A stretch of DNA of 64,000 bases from Sarcocystis neurona (Eukaryota; Apicomplexa; Conoidasida; Eucoccidiorida; Sarcocystidae): assembly GCA_000727475.1 (NCBI GenBank), contig KL647291.1:4226828-4290827 (forward strand). Direction: 5' to 3'. The first letter of the stretch is position 1; each line of letters opens with the position of its first letter. Below are positions 25,501-50,850 of the stretch, piece by piece. The notes beneath the pieces are model-generated. The model saw only the letters and a program-made list of their open reading frames with translations, made no database searches and was not told the origin of the DNA. The position numbers and the translations under genes are program-made.

Positions 25501-25732
25501 TCACAAAAGTGCTTTTGCTGCGTCGCAACCTTTTCTGCGGCTCTGTGGGCGCACCGGCTCTCTCCTCAATCTCGGCTGCTGCAGCAGCAGCCGGACTGAC
25601 ACTGGTTGCGCCAACGAAAGAATAACTACCGACAACGTCACCAGCAGGACGAACAGCGTCAATTGCAGCATCAAGAGCGGCAACAAGGGCAGCAGACGTT
25701 GCCGTTCCTCCGGTGAGAATAGAGAGCAGCAC
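22551..25732 (-). CDS. Ala-rich multi-exon gene, function unknown
   Basis: Unrecognised. Minus-strand pieces: an Ala/Val-rich frame at 25732-25412; an Ala/Pro-rich frame at 25067-24639; an exon ending at 24363 with a GTAAAT donor (…VLECLS); and the next exon from 24261 (acceptor ATACCGCAG), which agrees in phase and continues with basic sequence including HNSKKEDLVFRFCHAEDAD. The final exon ends in TGA at 22551 with a polar stretch around MDVRGKTQSDAAPVAG. Between 23.75 and 22.85 kb the sense strand is pyrimidine-rich and probably intronic. Codon-aligned frames on the plus strand (24056-24487) are also open; I prefer minus because of the matched 24363/24261 splice and the excess of purines at codon position 1. 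The 5' end may extend across the gap, where a minus-strand frame also stays open. Confidence 0.4.
23073..23241. repeat. Purine-rich direct duplication, about 83 bp unit
   Basis: Two diverged copies start at AGAGGAATG[CT]AGCA near 23073 and 23156. Each continues through a GACGGC…GCGA…AGGCA stretch to an AGCAAGAA[AG]GC…GGAAG end. It lies in the probable intron of the minus-strand gene. Confidence 0.5.
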
Positions 25733-26337
25733 CGGGGAGCTCTGTGCCTGCGTTACTGCTGCAGCTGTGGACGTGAGTCAGCAAGGGAGTCGACGATTTA
25801 TACGGACGGAAGCAGCAGCGACTCCTGCTGTGTCTGCGGCAGACCGAAGTTTTATTTGAAGCGGATCGCTCTGCAGCCTCGGGACATGCGCAGCAACCGC
25901 GTTGTTCGCAGCAGCAGAACAGCGGCAGGGGGCGTAGCCCCTGCAGCACGTGGACGACCACAAGGATCAGGAGGAGGACCAGCAGCAGCAGCGGGAGGGC
26001 GGCGCGCGTCATCAGCAGCTGCGGCACAGAACGGACGAACAGCGCTTCGTGTCGCAGCAGGAGGGTATTCAACCAGCGACACTGCTACAGAACAGTCAAC
26101 GAACGTAGTAGGAGGACAGGCTCCTGCAGCAGCACACCCGAGCTCACGTTCGGTCACAGCCGGAAGCGTCTCGACGCTTCTACGCGCAGGAGCAGTAACC
26201 TCAGATTCACGAGCAGCAGATGTAGCTTTTTCAGCAGAAGTCGGACCAGGAGGCGAAGCAGCCGTGATACCGGCGAGTGAAAGTGTCTTTGAAATCACGC
26301 CAGCAGCAGTGCGAGCAGCACCAGCAACAGCAGCAGC

Positions 26338-26782
26338 NNNNNNNNNNNNNNNNNNNNNNNNNNNNNNNNNNNNNNNNNNNNNNNNNNNNNNNNNNNNNNN
26401 NNNNNNNNNNNNNNNNNNNNNNNNNNNNNNNNNNNNNNNNNNNNNNNNNNNNNNNNNNNNNNNNNNNNNNNNNNNNNNNNNNNNNNNNNNNNNNNNNNNN
26501 NNNNNNNNNNNNNNNNNNNNNNNNNNNNNNNNNNNNNNNNNNNNNNNNNNNNNNNNNNNNNNNNNNNNNNNNNNNNNNNNNNNNNNNNNNNNNNNNNNNN
26601 NNNNNNNNNNNNNNNNNNNNNNNNNNNNNNNNNNNNNNNNNNNNNNNNNNNNNNNNNNNNNNNNNNNNNNNNNNNNNNNNNNNNNNNNNNNNNNNNNNNN
26701 NNNNNNNNNNNNNNNNNNNNNNNNNNNNNNNNNNNNNNNNNNNNNNNNNNNNNNNNNNNNNNNNNNNNNNNNNNNNNNNNNN
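26338..26782. other. Assembly gap (445 N) inside CAG repeats
   Basis: The gap is a run of N with (CAG)n/(CAA)n-like repeats on both sides (to 26337, and from 26783 to about 26915). Its true size is unknown, because such repeats collapse in assembly. Confidence 0.95.
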
Positions 26783-39124
<12,342 letters not shown>

Positions 39125-39873
39125 CATGATCAAGTGTTCCTGCAGCAGCAGCAAGAAAGACATACATGCAAGTGTCCGGTTGTGCATACGTGATTTGTTC
39201 AACTGCGACCATCTGTTGTGGTAGGAGCGCCGATCACGTAGAGTGGCCTCCCCATCTTTGCTTCAACATCGCGTACAGCGGTTTTGCGACCCTGCGAGCT
39301 CGGGAGAATGTCCCGTGCGGGGTACTGTGCAACGTGTAGTGAATATGTACTTGTTTGTAGACGTTTACAGGAAAAGGTAGACTCTTTGGTTTTTCTCTCT
39401 GCTGTTCTTGATGGATACGCGTGTACGTTTGTGCATGTTCTGCTACGTAGACGCAACTACAAAGCGATTATATAGAGGTACGACGACTTTAGGATGAAAA
39501 TCCTCCTGTCGGGCCGAACGCTGCGGGTCTGTTAAGACGAGTTTGGTGTTGCTGCTGTGGGAGGAGAGTCTTCTGCTTTTGCTGCATGTATGCTTCGTCC
39601 GGCGAGCAGCAGCAGACGCGCGTGTACACACGAAAGGGCGTGCCCTCTATGTGTCCTGTCGGAAGGGAGTTGCTGTGCGGCAAGGAGCAGCAGCAACGCG
39701 CTCGACCAGCAGGAGAGTCAAAGCTTCTCTATATACAGACGTGCTTGAATCCAGATGCATGTTTATTGATAGGCGTTGCAGCGTTGCTACGCAAGATAGG
39801 ACGAGGTATGCTGCAAGTGAGATAACGGCGCAGCTATTTCGTCGCAGACGTGCAACAGCAGTAACTGCGCATG
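39125..39873. other. Convergent spacer between two stop codons
   Basis: This is about 750 bases between the TAA of the plus-strand protease (39124) and the TGA of the minus-strand membrane-anchored protein (39874). Only short open frames are present; it should contain both 3' untranslated regions. Confidence 0.5.
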
Positions 39874-41849
39874 TCAGTGGAAATGTATGTGAATCGTATA
39901 AAGCAGCAGAACGGACAGCAGCTGCAGCAAGAGTCTCGCGCCACGCAGCTCCTGTCGAAACAGGGAGACGGGGAGAACTGCTGCAGTTTCGGATGCTGCT
40001 GCCGAGCACTCTGATGCTGCCTCTGCAGTCTGCGACTCCTCTCGTTCCGCTGTAGGGGGCGGGGTGAGCGGGGCTGGCGATTCACGTTCTGTTGCTGCCA
40101 TGCTTGATTCGGCAGATTCACATGTGAATTCATCGAAAAAGCTGCCTGTAATAGCGGGCGAGGCCTGCGTCGCACATAACGTGTCAGTGGGCCTACATAT
40201 TTGTCAGCGTCTTCTGCAATGTATTTGCACATTTACTGTCTACACAAATGCCTCAGGCGTGCCATACGATATGTACAATGTATGTGTTGTGAATTTAGTC
40301 TTGTAGTTGTGTATGAAGGTGTTCAACTGAAGTTGCTGCCGGAGTGCACTTTAGCTGCGGCAGCACAATGCCGTGCTGCTACTGCAGTGGTTTCTTGGAG
40401 GCATTATTTTGATGAAGCGGTGATATGCTGAGTGGGGACCGAAGCAGACGGTAAAAGACGCATTTTACACAACGCGATCTAAATGGAAAAGGTGCGGTGC
40501 GTGCCACGCAGGTGTTCGGTTTCACCTCCTGCGGCTGCAGGGGTGCCGCTCCTCCTGCAGCAGTTCCCGTGCGGTGCTGCAGCTGTTCTCTCTGGCTTTT
40601 GGTTATTTCCGAGTATGTGTTCAAGCTCGCTAAGAAGCGAGAAATGGCACTGTGCTATTTCGGGCAACCGACGTTTGAGGCAGAAAACACAAGAGCCGTG
40701 CTCTGGCTCCAGCCAAGCCTCAGGAAGCCCCCGTGGGATCCTTTGGGCAAACGCCCTCATATAGGCTGTATATATCCAAATACTGCAACGTCGCCTGTAG
40801 AGCTCAGATGCTGAAGTTGCTTCACCGGAACGCGGGCATTACTCGGCCCATTTACGCATGTACTGTAATCAGCGGTTTATCGCAGCATACTGTGAGAGTC
40901 GTAGGATGTTTCCGTCGACAGAAGGAGAGCACTTGTATACGTACATATGTATATATAGGAGGAGCACGTATGTGCCGCGGCATCCATAGGAACATTTATC
41001 AAGCAAAGTAATTTTTTTGGTTGTCCACATTCAAAAACGCTCAAGTGCGCACAAGTAAAACCGTGAGCAGAAAGTAGCCTGGAGCGTGCTTCGAAAATCA
41101 CTCTCTACGGCGTGCGCCGTGCGCCTCGCGAATTCTAGCGTGCGTGCTTCGCATCTTATCTGCAAAGCAGTACCACGTGCGATGTACCAGACCCTCATTT
41201 CTACTGATCTCTTGACCCGCGTGCTGCTACCGGGTTGAAGAAGTGTATGCCACTAAACGGGCGTGCTACGGATGTGGGTGCTCTTACAACTGCAGAGGTA
41301 CCTGGTGGAAGATAGCGAAAAGAAAAACACATTCAGGGTACTAAAGTTTACCACACTGCCGTATAATGTTTGCCGCTAGAAGAATCACTACCGCTATACC
41401 TAGTCTTCTCCTAGTGACGTCACCAGCGATCCTGTTGCCGCTGTGTCCCTGCTGCTGTAATTCAATCCGACACCAGTTACTGTCGCCGGCTGTGGACGGG
41501 CTGCTGCAGCTCTGCGTGCTGGATTGGAACCTTTAACGTGCAGCGTAACTCCCTTTCGGTGAGCGGTCAATTGCCGCAGCAGGGCTGTCATGAGACGCAG
41601 CTGCTGTTACATTTACGTTCTCGCTGTTCCTGCTGTTGAACCGGTGTTGCTGCTGGTTGGGACGCTGTTGGAGCAGTTCAAAGACGCTCCCGTCGCCTTT
41701 TTATTCCGTGGGTGTACTGGTTTTCTCGAGGCACCTTCTACTGCTGCAGCTGCTGCTGCCCCGCGAGCCTCAGTGCTGTTGTTTTCACGGAACCGCTTCT
41801 GCTGGTTTACCGCCACGTAGTCATGTGGTGAACACACGCCAGCAGACAC
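39874..41849 (-). CDS. Protein with C-terminal membrane anchor, partial model
   Basis: Unrecognised. The last two exons are well supported. One runs 40765-40526 (acceptor GGATATATACAG, donor GTGAAA, phase 1). The next runs 40145-39874 (acceptor CTATTACAG) and ends in TGA; the phases match. The final exon is acidic and Ser/Glu/Ala-rich, then ends with a hydrophobic run (LLLQLLSVLLLYTIHI) followed by only a few residues. This is the layout of a tail-anchored or type I membrane protein. The penultimate exon has a Cys-x2-Cys motif (CVFCLKRR). Upstream coding is likely at 41849-41613 and 41591-41400 (Ala/Ser/Asn-rich, minus strand), but the frames there do not join cleanly and the start is unknown. 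Confidence 0.45.
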
Positions 41850-42332
41850 TTGTTATGGAGTGAGCTCTCCTGGGTCACACACGTCTCAAAGTCGGATCAG
41901 TCGAAACGTTCCCCGAACTTTACAGTTGAAGAACTGATAAAGTGCACGAGAGCCGTGTGCTATTGATATACACGTATATTCTTAAGAATGCTAGACCGGT
42001 GCTAGCACGTAACCACGCGGGTACGTCAGAAGCTGCAAAACGGTTCCTTCTAAAAATTGATGATCTGAACAGCACCTGGTGGAGTTTTTTCGCCTCCCTT
42101 GAAACGCAAATTCCCCATATGTTCCAGTGTCCATTTCAAGTAACTTCGTCAACTACGATACACATACGTGTATATATATATATATATATATTGTACACCT
42201 TCGCACGCGCGTATGGATGTGTACAGGTGCATACACATACATATATATATATATGGCGGTGCTCAAAAGTATAAAGTTTTATCTCCAAAAGAGCTCATAT
42301 CTTCGAGGAAGACTTTTACGGTGCAAAGGACT

Positions 42333-45300
42333 TTAGGCGCATCCAAATGCGCATTGTCTCTCGTAAGCAGCCGCCGGCATGGCTGGCAGTATCGAGACCA
42401 ACTCTGTGGAAAATCCTCTGAGTGCACCCCGAGCAGCTCGCAGTTGCTGCGCCTTGACACAGACAGCAAGACCAATAGAGGAATTCTCCACATCAACCAC
42501 GTACGTACACGTTTCTCTTCGAATAAACATGCGGATGTTGTAGGATAGTTGATAGCTGATCGAGCGCAGACTCATCCTCCACAAGTACGTGTGCACGCTT
42601 ATGGAGATGTACGTGTGTTTACGTATAACTCTGTGCTTACATCTGCGTGGAGGTGGATGAGTGTTTCAGTGTCGCCAGTATCTGCGCTAGCAGGGATGGC
42701 CTCGTCATGCGTGTTCACGAAGGGCAACAACACCTGCTGCCTTCTGATACTCTGTTGTACGTCTAAGCACATACACTTTACCCTGTAAATCCTTACTTAC
42801 AGATCTCCGTCTTAACATATCTGCATTCCTCTACAAAGAGATGCATACATGTTCACGCCTATACTCCTTCGATTTCCGTCATCCTCTGCTTGTTCCCACA
42901 TTCTCTCCGTCCATCAACTTGTATGGCGTATCTGTTCGTGCACGAACAGTGAAGGCCTTACCGGAGTGTGCTGCACTGAGAAGGTCCGAGGAACCTTTCG
43001 CAGGAGCACGGCAGCCATTTCTTTAATGCGTGTGACGGTTTCGACGTAGAAGTGTGCCACTTCCTTAGAAGGTGCGCTGTTCAAGTACTCTGCGTCCACC
43101 TGAGAAACAACACACCTCACGCATACACCATGAACTTCGACATATTCACTCACCGCATGCAAAGGATCCAGTGCTTCGTACGTAACTATTACAAAGCTTT
43201 ACCAGCACGGACATATACATATGTACATGCATGAGTAGACGTACGTCAGTTCACGCGCATGCGTCGAATGATCGGGGCATGGCCGCGTTATCGATAGTCC
43301 ACACGGCGCCCTGGGATAAACAAACGTATTTGTGCCGAACGTAGAAGCAAGCTTAACACATACGTGCACCTACGTGGCCGCGCATGTCAACTTGTTTGAT
43401 GTGTGGTAAAGTACGGAGCCGTCGTTATCCCTGCTGACACAATTACACGCGCAGACGAAATTGTGACTTGACTTCACCCCCTCACGGATGGCTGTGTTCA
43501 CCATCCTGGCGACTTACACGTGTGTTCACATGCACTGACACATTCACACAGGGCATGATCCGTGTGGGTTCCCGTATATGTACACACGTACGCAGATAAA
43601 GAGAGGCACTGAAGAACTACACTGATATTATTTGTGTTGGATTCTGGAGTCGATTGTGTCTATCACCCACGGTGCACCAGTAAGCGCAGCTATTTGTACA
43701 CGCGTACGTTCACAGAAGAGAAGCGTGCACGTGTAGGTATCAGGAAGCATACACATACAGTACCTCAAAATGCCTCTGTGCGCAGAGCACGCACGCCAAA
43801 AATCGCCGTACACCTGACCTAAGTATATGCAGGTACACGGCTCTCCCTGCGATATTTGCCAGTGTTCGATAAGTATAGTACATCAAGTATGTACAAACTC
43901 ATCTACGCCCTCATTTACCGTGTGAAATGTGAGCATGTGTAGGCGTGTCTCATACTTTCGACGCTTCTGTCCGACTACATACATCCCTAGGTGCGCGTGT
44001 ATGTCATTATGCTTCTACGCTCTGCTTCAAAGTATCCAGCTACGCAAAACCGTGTCTAACTCGTTACCTGGCATAACAATTCAACGTACACCGTCCACGG
44101 TTTCTCCTCTGTGACAGCCACCCCCGAGCGGGTTTCTTCATTGAAGTATCCAGATATGCGTGGTTGTTCAGCGTACGCATGAGCGCACTGCCAGCCTCCG
44201 TATTTCCGTCTTCGAAGAAAATGCAGTACACGTCTTCGTCTTGCGCGACACGCATCACTCCACTGCCTGATTTTGCATGCGTGGGGAGGCTTTCCTTTGG
44301 TGAAGGGTCCCGCTGCTACGTTGTTGTGCCGTAGTCTCCTCGCTGCTACTATGTTTTTGCCTCCTGCCGCCACCACCTCGCTCTTCGGCGCCTCACACGC
44401 CCCTTGTTCACTTTTAGCGTACAGTGTCAGCTCTGCGTAGCACGCCAGGTTCTCAAAACCCCGTGTGTCACTTTCAGCTGATAAACTTGCTGCTTGGGCC
44501 ACGGCACCGCACGACGCTGTGCAGAGTTGCACGGACGTGCACTCTAAGCTCTTGCCTGACTGCAGGAGCAGCACGTGCAAAAGTGTTTTCCCAGCAAGCG
44601 AAAGACCAGGGAACGACGCACTCGCTGCTGTTGCAAGCAACGCACCTCCCTCATCTGCAACCTGGACATACCAGGCCCGCATAGCTTTCGCCGTGTTTTC
44701 ACCTTCTAAAGTGGATGCTGTCGCACTCGACAATGCGCGCACTTCAACACATGCTTCTTTTATCGCCACCACTGTGCCTGCCGCTTCTTGACTTGCTGAA
44801 AGTGTTGGAGCTGCTGGTGTTGTTGCTGTTGCTCCTGCTGCTGTTACTGTTCCTGCTACTGCCCTTGCTCTTCTTGACGCTGTTTCAGTTGTCGCTGCTG
44901 CTCCTCGGTTATGCGCCGATATTGGTGGGCTGTGTGCAACCGCTGCTGGGGACTTTGTTGCCGCCGGTCCTACAACTGCAGCACGCGACTGTGGTACAGC
45001 AGGTTCGGCTGATATTGCTGCCACCACTACTTCCAACTGCTGCTGCGGGTGTGACCCGATGTGGGACACCCTGTCGTGTTGAAGAAAAGCATCCGTGCGA
45101 CGTGCGTTCACGTGTGGTGAATAGCCGTCGTGATCTAGCGCGAACGTGAAAACATCGTCCCAAGGGGGACAGCAGCACCACTGCATCTTCGTCAGCAGGA
45201 AAGAAGCCCGACACGCTACAGAGCCGGGCACCTGTCAGACCTTTGCGCCAATGTGATCCACTGTTCCTAGCTGTAAGTGACACAGTCAGCACCCGCTCTA

Positions 45301-48300
45301 CAACTCTATATATGGGTATGTACAACTGCGTACGTCCATATATGTATATATATATATATATATATATGTATACGCGGGTGCACATATACATGCTAAATAT
45401 ATATCATCAAACTTGGAAGCCCCTCTACACCAGAATTAACTGAACCTTTCAGGTTCTGGTGTACGTATGACGACGCAAGTACGCGATGGAACTATTGCAA
45501 TCAGCGTAAAGGAAAGTACGAAGTGAAAAGGCACTACGACGCTAACTTTTCAGAAAGGGTTTGAAAATGTGTGGTCATACACACACTCGCAGGGTACACG
45601 AGCATGCCTAGAGTCATCAACTGACATCCACTTGGGAGTATATGCAACTTCTGGCTCCTGAAGAAAAGCGACCTTTGACATAGGTTACTAACACCTAGTG
45701 CCGTCAAAGTACCATATGCATCTGTCCCACATACATATGCGTATACAAAAGAACCTATTCCGTTTTACACGCATAAGTCTTTCAAGAGAGAGGCTGCTAT
45801 TACTACGAACGGAGTGTCGAGGAGATGTACGTTTCCAAAATAAGCCATTGTTACATTAGTGTGTACTTTCACGGTCCTTTACGCCCGTAAAAAGACGGAT
45901 GGCCATATATGTACACAGGGACTGATATCGGTACACACAAAATGTGGATGGAATGGACGTCTACAGGAGTAACAGCTGTCTTACATATATGTGCTCTCCT
46001 GCTTACGCTTGTGTGCCCTTGACATGCGTGTCGTCAGCAATTTACGCGCTTCACCCAGGTGTGGTTACAACTCAAGCTTTCGCGTTGTTCAGCGGTGCAG
46101 CAGGTCATGGTATGCCCCACTCTATACAGCAGTATGCATCCATTTGAATATGCGTGTACGTTTGAGTAGTCCTGCTGCACGTCACAAGAGGGATCAACTA
46201 AAGCCTTAACAGAATTCGCATGTGCGATGACGGCGAATCGATCGATATTACCGCGGACCTGTGAGAACTTACCGGGCAGAGAAGCGAGAGATGCTTCTGT
46301 ACGGTCACGGTGCGTGGTTCGATGTTACAACGGACTTATAAGCTGGTACCAGCTGGAAAAAAAATAGACACTTATGTGGCACGATAGATGAACATAAGAG
46401 AAGGAGCTCTGGATTGAAATTTGGTGCTCACACGTTTACCTCTTACGTAAGAATCACAAACATATTCACATACCTATATTCAGGGACATGGTCACGTAGG
46501 TAGATCTGTACATGTATAGGTATGTTAGCAGAGTAGTCATCTGGGTAGAATTGTACATGTCATGCACATGTGCACAAAGGGACGGCCAAGATGTATATAT
46601 ATATATGCACTCAGACAATTACAAGGCAAATATGTTGAGAGGATGTGTTGCATGTGAATAAATGTAGGAAAGACTATGGGGAGCTGCATTGTTTTGCCTG
46701 TATTGCCCGACAATACGCCTTTACGCGCATGCACACTTGGTCCGCGCATGTTATTGATAGTGCTTTTCAGCTTGTGCGCCTGAGTACATTGTAATTCATG
46801 TTTTCATTCGTACATGAGCTGCTGGCACTTTTGCCTACGCTGTAAATACATGAGGATGCGTATGACTTTGGCCTCCCTGTATACTGACTTCTACGTACGT
46901 AAAGAAATCAAGGGGCAGCTAAGTATCTGTATAATCTTGTACACGCTTGTTCACAACTGCACTTTTTGCGTGCCAAATATATATATATATATTTATATAT
47001 ATTTATATATGCTTCCTTGCACAAGCTTGCCGTTACGCACAGACTTGTGCATTCCATATGTACGTGTCGACTCACACAAAGTCATTTGTGGATACACTTA
47101 CGTGTGCGTATATACATACAGCCATTCCTACGTTTGCACGTGAACGTATGCGTCCATGCACACATACGGATAATAGAGCTAGATTTGATGTGAGTTTCAC
47201 TTGCCTTCCGCTGCTTTTTCCCCGCATGTGTACGACTGGGTACACGTGCACTTATGGCTGTGGTTATACATACATATGTACAGGTATACATATATAAATA
47301 TATATATATATACACACATATACATTCATACGTACATACATACACGCATACACACGTGCTTTTGCGTCCTTTATCACGTGTGTACTTATGGAATGGGAAC
47401 CACACTGAACAGGACCACATGGCACAGTTCTTTTTAATACAGTGGTAACGTGCGCACCATCTTTTGAGCAGGTTCTTGTTTTCGATGTTCATACGGATGT
47501 GGATGAGTTCTGTGCAGGCGTGGGAATTATTGTACACAGGTATATGCGTGTGCTCATTATGACCCTTCCTTATCAATTCCGTAACTGTATATTGGTGCGG
47601 ACTTTGACAGTGTCACCAACGGTTTTAGTTTGCCCGTGTACGAGCATTCCGTTTCGTATGAACGTGTTCTACGTATGTGTTGTATGCACCGTCGACTTAG
47701 GTCACCTCGTTGGCTGCTGCACTGTCTCGTTACTTTGTTGGTGCACTTCTTAGGGTACGGATGAAATTTCTTTAGCTACTGCAGCACACCGCAAAACTGT
47801 GTAAGAGTGTGAGTTCAACGTCACACAGAGGCAGAGGTGACTACGAACGCTATTGCAGCGGAGCGTGAATACAGGAAGACGCGAAGAAATGTTTGTCGGT
47901 CAATGTAAAGGTGCACGTGCTGTGAGACAGGCCCTGGAGGGGATCCCCCTCCTCCAGAATGATACACCTGTGTCGCTCCAGCGAAATACATACTTACAAA
48001 CGAAACAGAGGGGTATCAGTCGATAATGGCACCGCGACGACGGACAGTTACCGAGCTGGAGGTATCTTTGCGTGCGAGTCGGCAAAAACGGCAGAAGTGC
48101 TCCTGTGTTTCACCTAGTCCTTGGCTGATATTCACACGCACGCGATAGGTTGAGACGGAGAAATTGCGGGTGAAAAACCTATTCACAAGGTGGGAAGAAA
48201 AGACCGTAGAAAGCGGGTGCGATTGACGCTTACGTGTGTATATATATATATATATACACGTGTACGCAAACAACTCATTTTTAGGGACACACGCGCTTGC

Positions 48301-50803
48301 ATCCACATACACACATTTTTGCAGTGAACAATTGTGCGTGCGCATCTTCGATCAGTGTACAGGGCTAAAGGGTTCGATAGGCACTTTGCATATCGTGGCT
48401 TTCACTTTCACACAAAGCACACATTTTCGCTTCCTCGCCCAAAATCATACGCGCACGTGTGTACTCGCTCTTGCGTTCCTCACAAAAGTATATTTGGACT
48501 GAGATACGCATCTATATGAACTTGTGTTCATATACACAAAGAAGTACTTACAGAAATGCATGTCTGCACGGAGGACACAAATGTGCGAGGATTCGAATAT
48601 GTTCTTGTTGTAGCTTCCTGTACAAGCACGTACGGTAAGTCACTTGCGAAAAACTTCGTTGAGCTGCACCCCTTCTTGTGACATTTTTCCTGCTCTGGCG
48701 AGAAAAGCTGTAGAACGTGACGTGGTGGCACGTCGGAGCTCCACAGTGGCGTGTCTTTGTTCTCTAACTGTGGAGTCTCCCTCGCGGCTGTGTAGTACTC
48801 GAGGATTCACTACTACCAAACGTGCGATTTCCCACAGTATTCGTTGTGCATCTCCGTTACTGTTTCGCAACTGAAGGTGAGAGTGGATAATACTACAAGT
48901 AGCAGACAATGCAGTGCAGCAGAAGTGTTTACACCACGAGTCCCATTCTTGTTCGTCCTTACTCCTGTAGGGACTGGCTGTGCAGCATGAGTGCGAAGAG
49001 AAATTGACGGGGTACGCTTGCTTCGTAGTCCTCCGTATCACTGTGTAGCAGCTGTATATCCTTGCTTTCACCTAACCACATAGGACACGTTCCCCCCCGT
49101 ATCTGTATGTTTCTCTGTGTAGGCAAGCACTGTGTATGCTGCTGTGCACGGCCGTGTGGAGGGGTTCTATCCCTACACATGTGTTTGTATGTGTGAACTT
49201 TCGGATAGAACAAGGGTACGGCAGGTGCTGAAAGAAATATGCATGTCCTTTGATTGTCTTGCCCGTACAGATAGATGACTTTTTCAGGCGGCGTACACAT
49301 GTGAGGGAAAGTAGGTTTGTTGAAGAAGTGCTGCTTTCGTTTTGCCGGTAAAGTGCACTGTAACGAGAAAGGTGAACGTTCCCACTACTGGAGCGAGACT
49401 AATCTCATGAAATGAGAAGCCAAAGAAGCAAACGCCCCTGATCGCCCCCGGTGTCGCGGCAGGGTATTTCTACTTCCGGGTCGCCGAGGTTCTTCACCGC
49501 TGAACTGGTTCACACCTCTTACAGCGTTTACGCAGTTATCTTGCGGTGTTAATATTTACCGTGTACATGTGTGTAGACGTGAGCATTCCTCTGCCGTACC
49601 TTGCAACAAGCAAGCATAAAATTGTGCGGGGAAAAGTTGCAGGTGCTCTGTGAGATACTGACTGGACGACCTGATTTGTGCCTCTATCAGTAGCAGGCCT
49701 GCCCGTGTAGAGTGCTCACACAAACGTATACGGAGGTACACAGGGACCACCAGTATCCTTTCTGAACTTCTGGTTGTCGGCAACTGCTGTCGTTCCAGTA
49801 GCGTCGATACTCCTGGGCGTCCTGTTGGTGCTGGTGAAGTTGCGTGTGCGACAGCTCAGGCGCAGCTTGTCACCAGTTTTCAAGTCATAGACAGCGAAAC
49901 TTTGAAGTGGTACTCCACCGTACCAAGACGTACAAAGCGTATGCGTAGCAAGTGTTTTCAGTGCTGCTGTTACCTGCCGCTGTTGGTAGTCGCTGCATAA
50001 TCACTTCTACGAACTACACGAAGTACATCCGTTCAACCACGTTCAAGCTATCACTTGCTGACTGCTTTACTTGGAGCTTCATGTAATTTCCTCCTTCAAT
50101 CCGGTATGCGTTTCCCTGCCGCACTCTCTCCCCTAGCCTCATTACAGCTGCAGAGGTATGGGAACTTTCCTCGAAAACTGCAATGGACCTACGGGTAACC
50201 GATGTAGCAATTCGCGAATGTGCGCTCCACTGCTGAACACACTCGTGTACGGACGTACACCGACCTACGTACCTATACACACTCCCACAGTGCAAGTATG
50301 TGCGTAAGCCCCGTATGCAGCCACACGCGTGCATCTACCTGTACATTTTATGCGTGTGTGTAACGCAGGGATTGACGTGTCTATGTGAAGACGTGCAGGC
50401 GCACTTGTGCGTCGGCGCACCTATTCGCAGTTGCCGACCACACAAACCAGCGCACTCTTCTTCTCCTTCCTTGAATGCAAAAATACGTGTGAGTACGCAG
50501 ACACGACGCGGGTACGCAGCATTTTGATATTGTCTTGGCCATGGCTGTGCACATATACGAGGGACCAGCTCGTAAAGAGATGCTCCTCATGTGATTTACA
50601 CTGCAGTCCACGGGTCCCATCTCTCGTTGCATACAGATGCTCTACGTATTTACACTGCAATTCACGGTTCGTATCTCCCGGTAGAGAGAACAGGACTTCC
50701 TCGTTTCTTCTTTACTGTCAACAAAGTGTACGTACACCGCGACCGTTCCCGGAGAGCACATGACATCTTCATTTCTTTTTGACGGTCGGTCGGATTTCGT
50801 TGT

Positions 50804-50850
<47 letters not shown>

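Noticed and set aside
44465..45072. Ala/Val-rich plus-strand frames
   Set aside because: They are interrupted by a TGA near 44789, while the antisense frame is open for 391 codons and joins minus-strand exons on both sides.
45453..45530. Short plus-strand exon-like peptide after TTTCAG
   Set aside because: A plausible beta-strand peptide, but isolated on the plus strand. The same bases also form a minus-strand exon candidate within the large minus gene, so neither reading is called.
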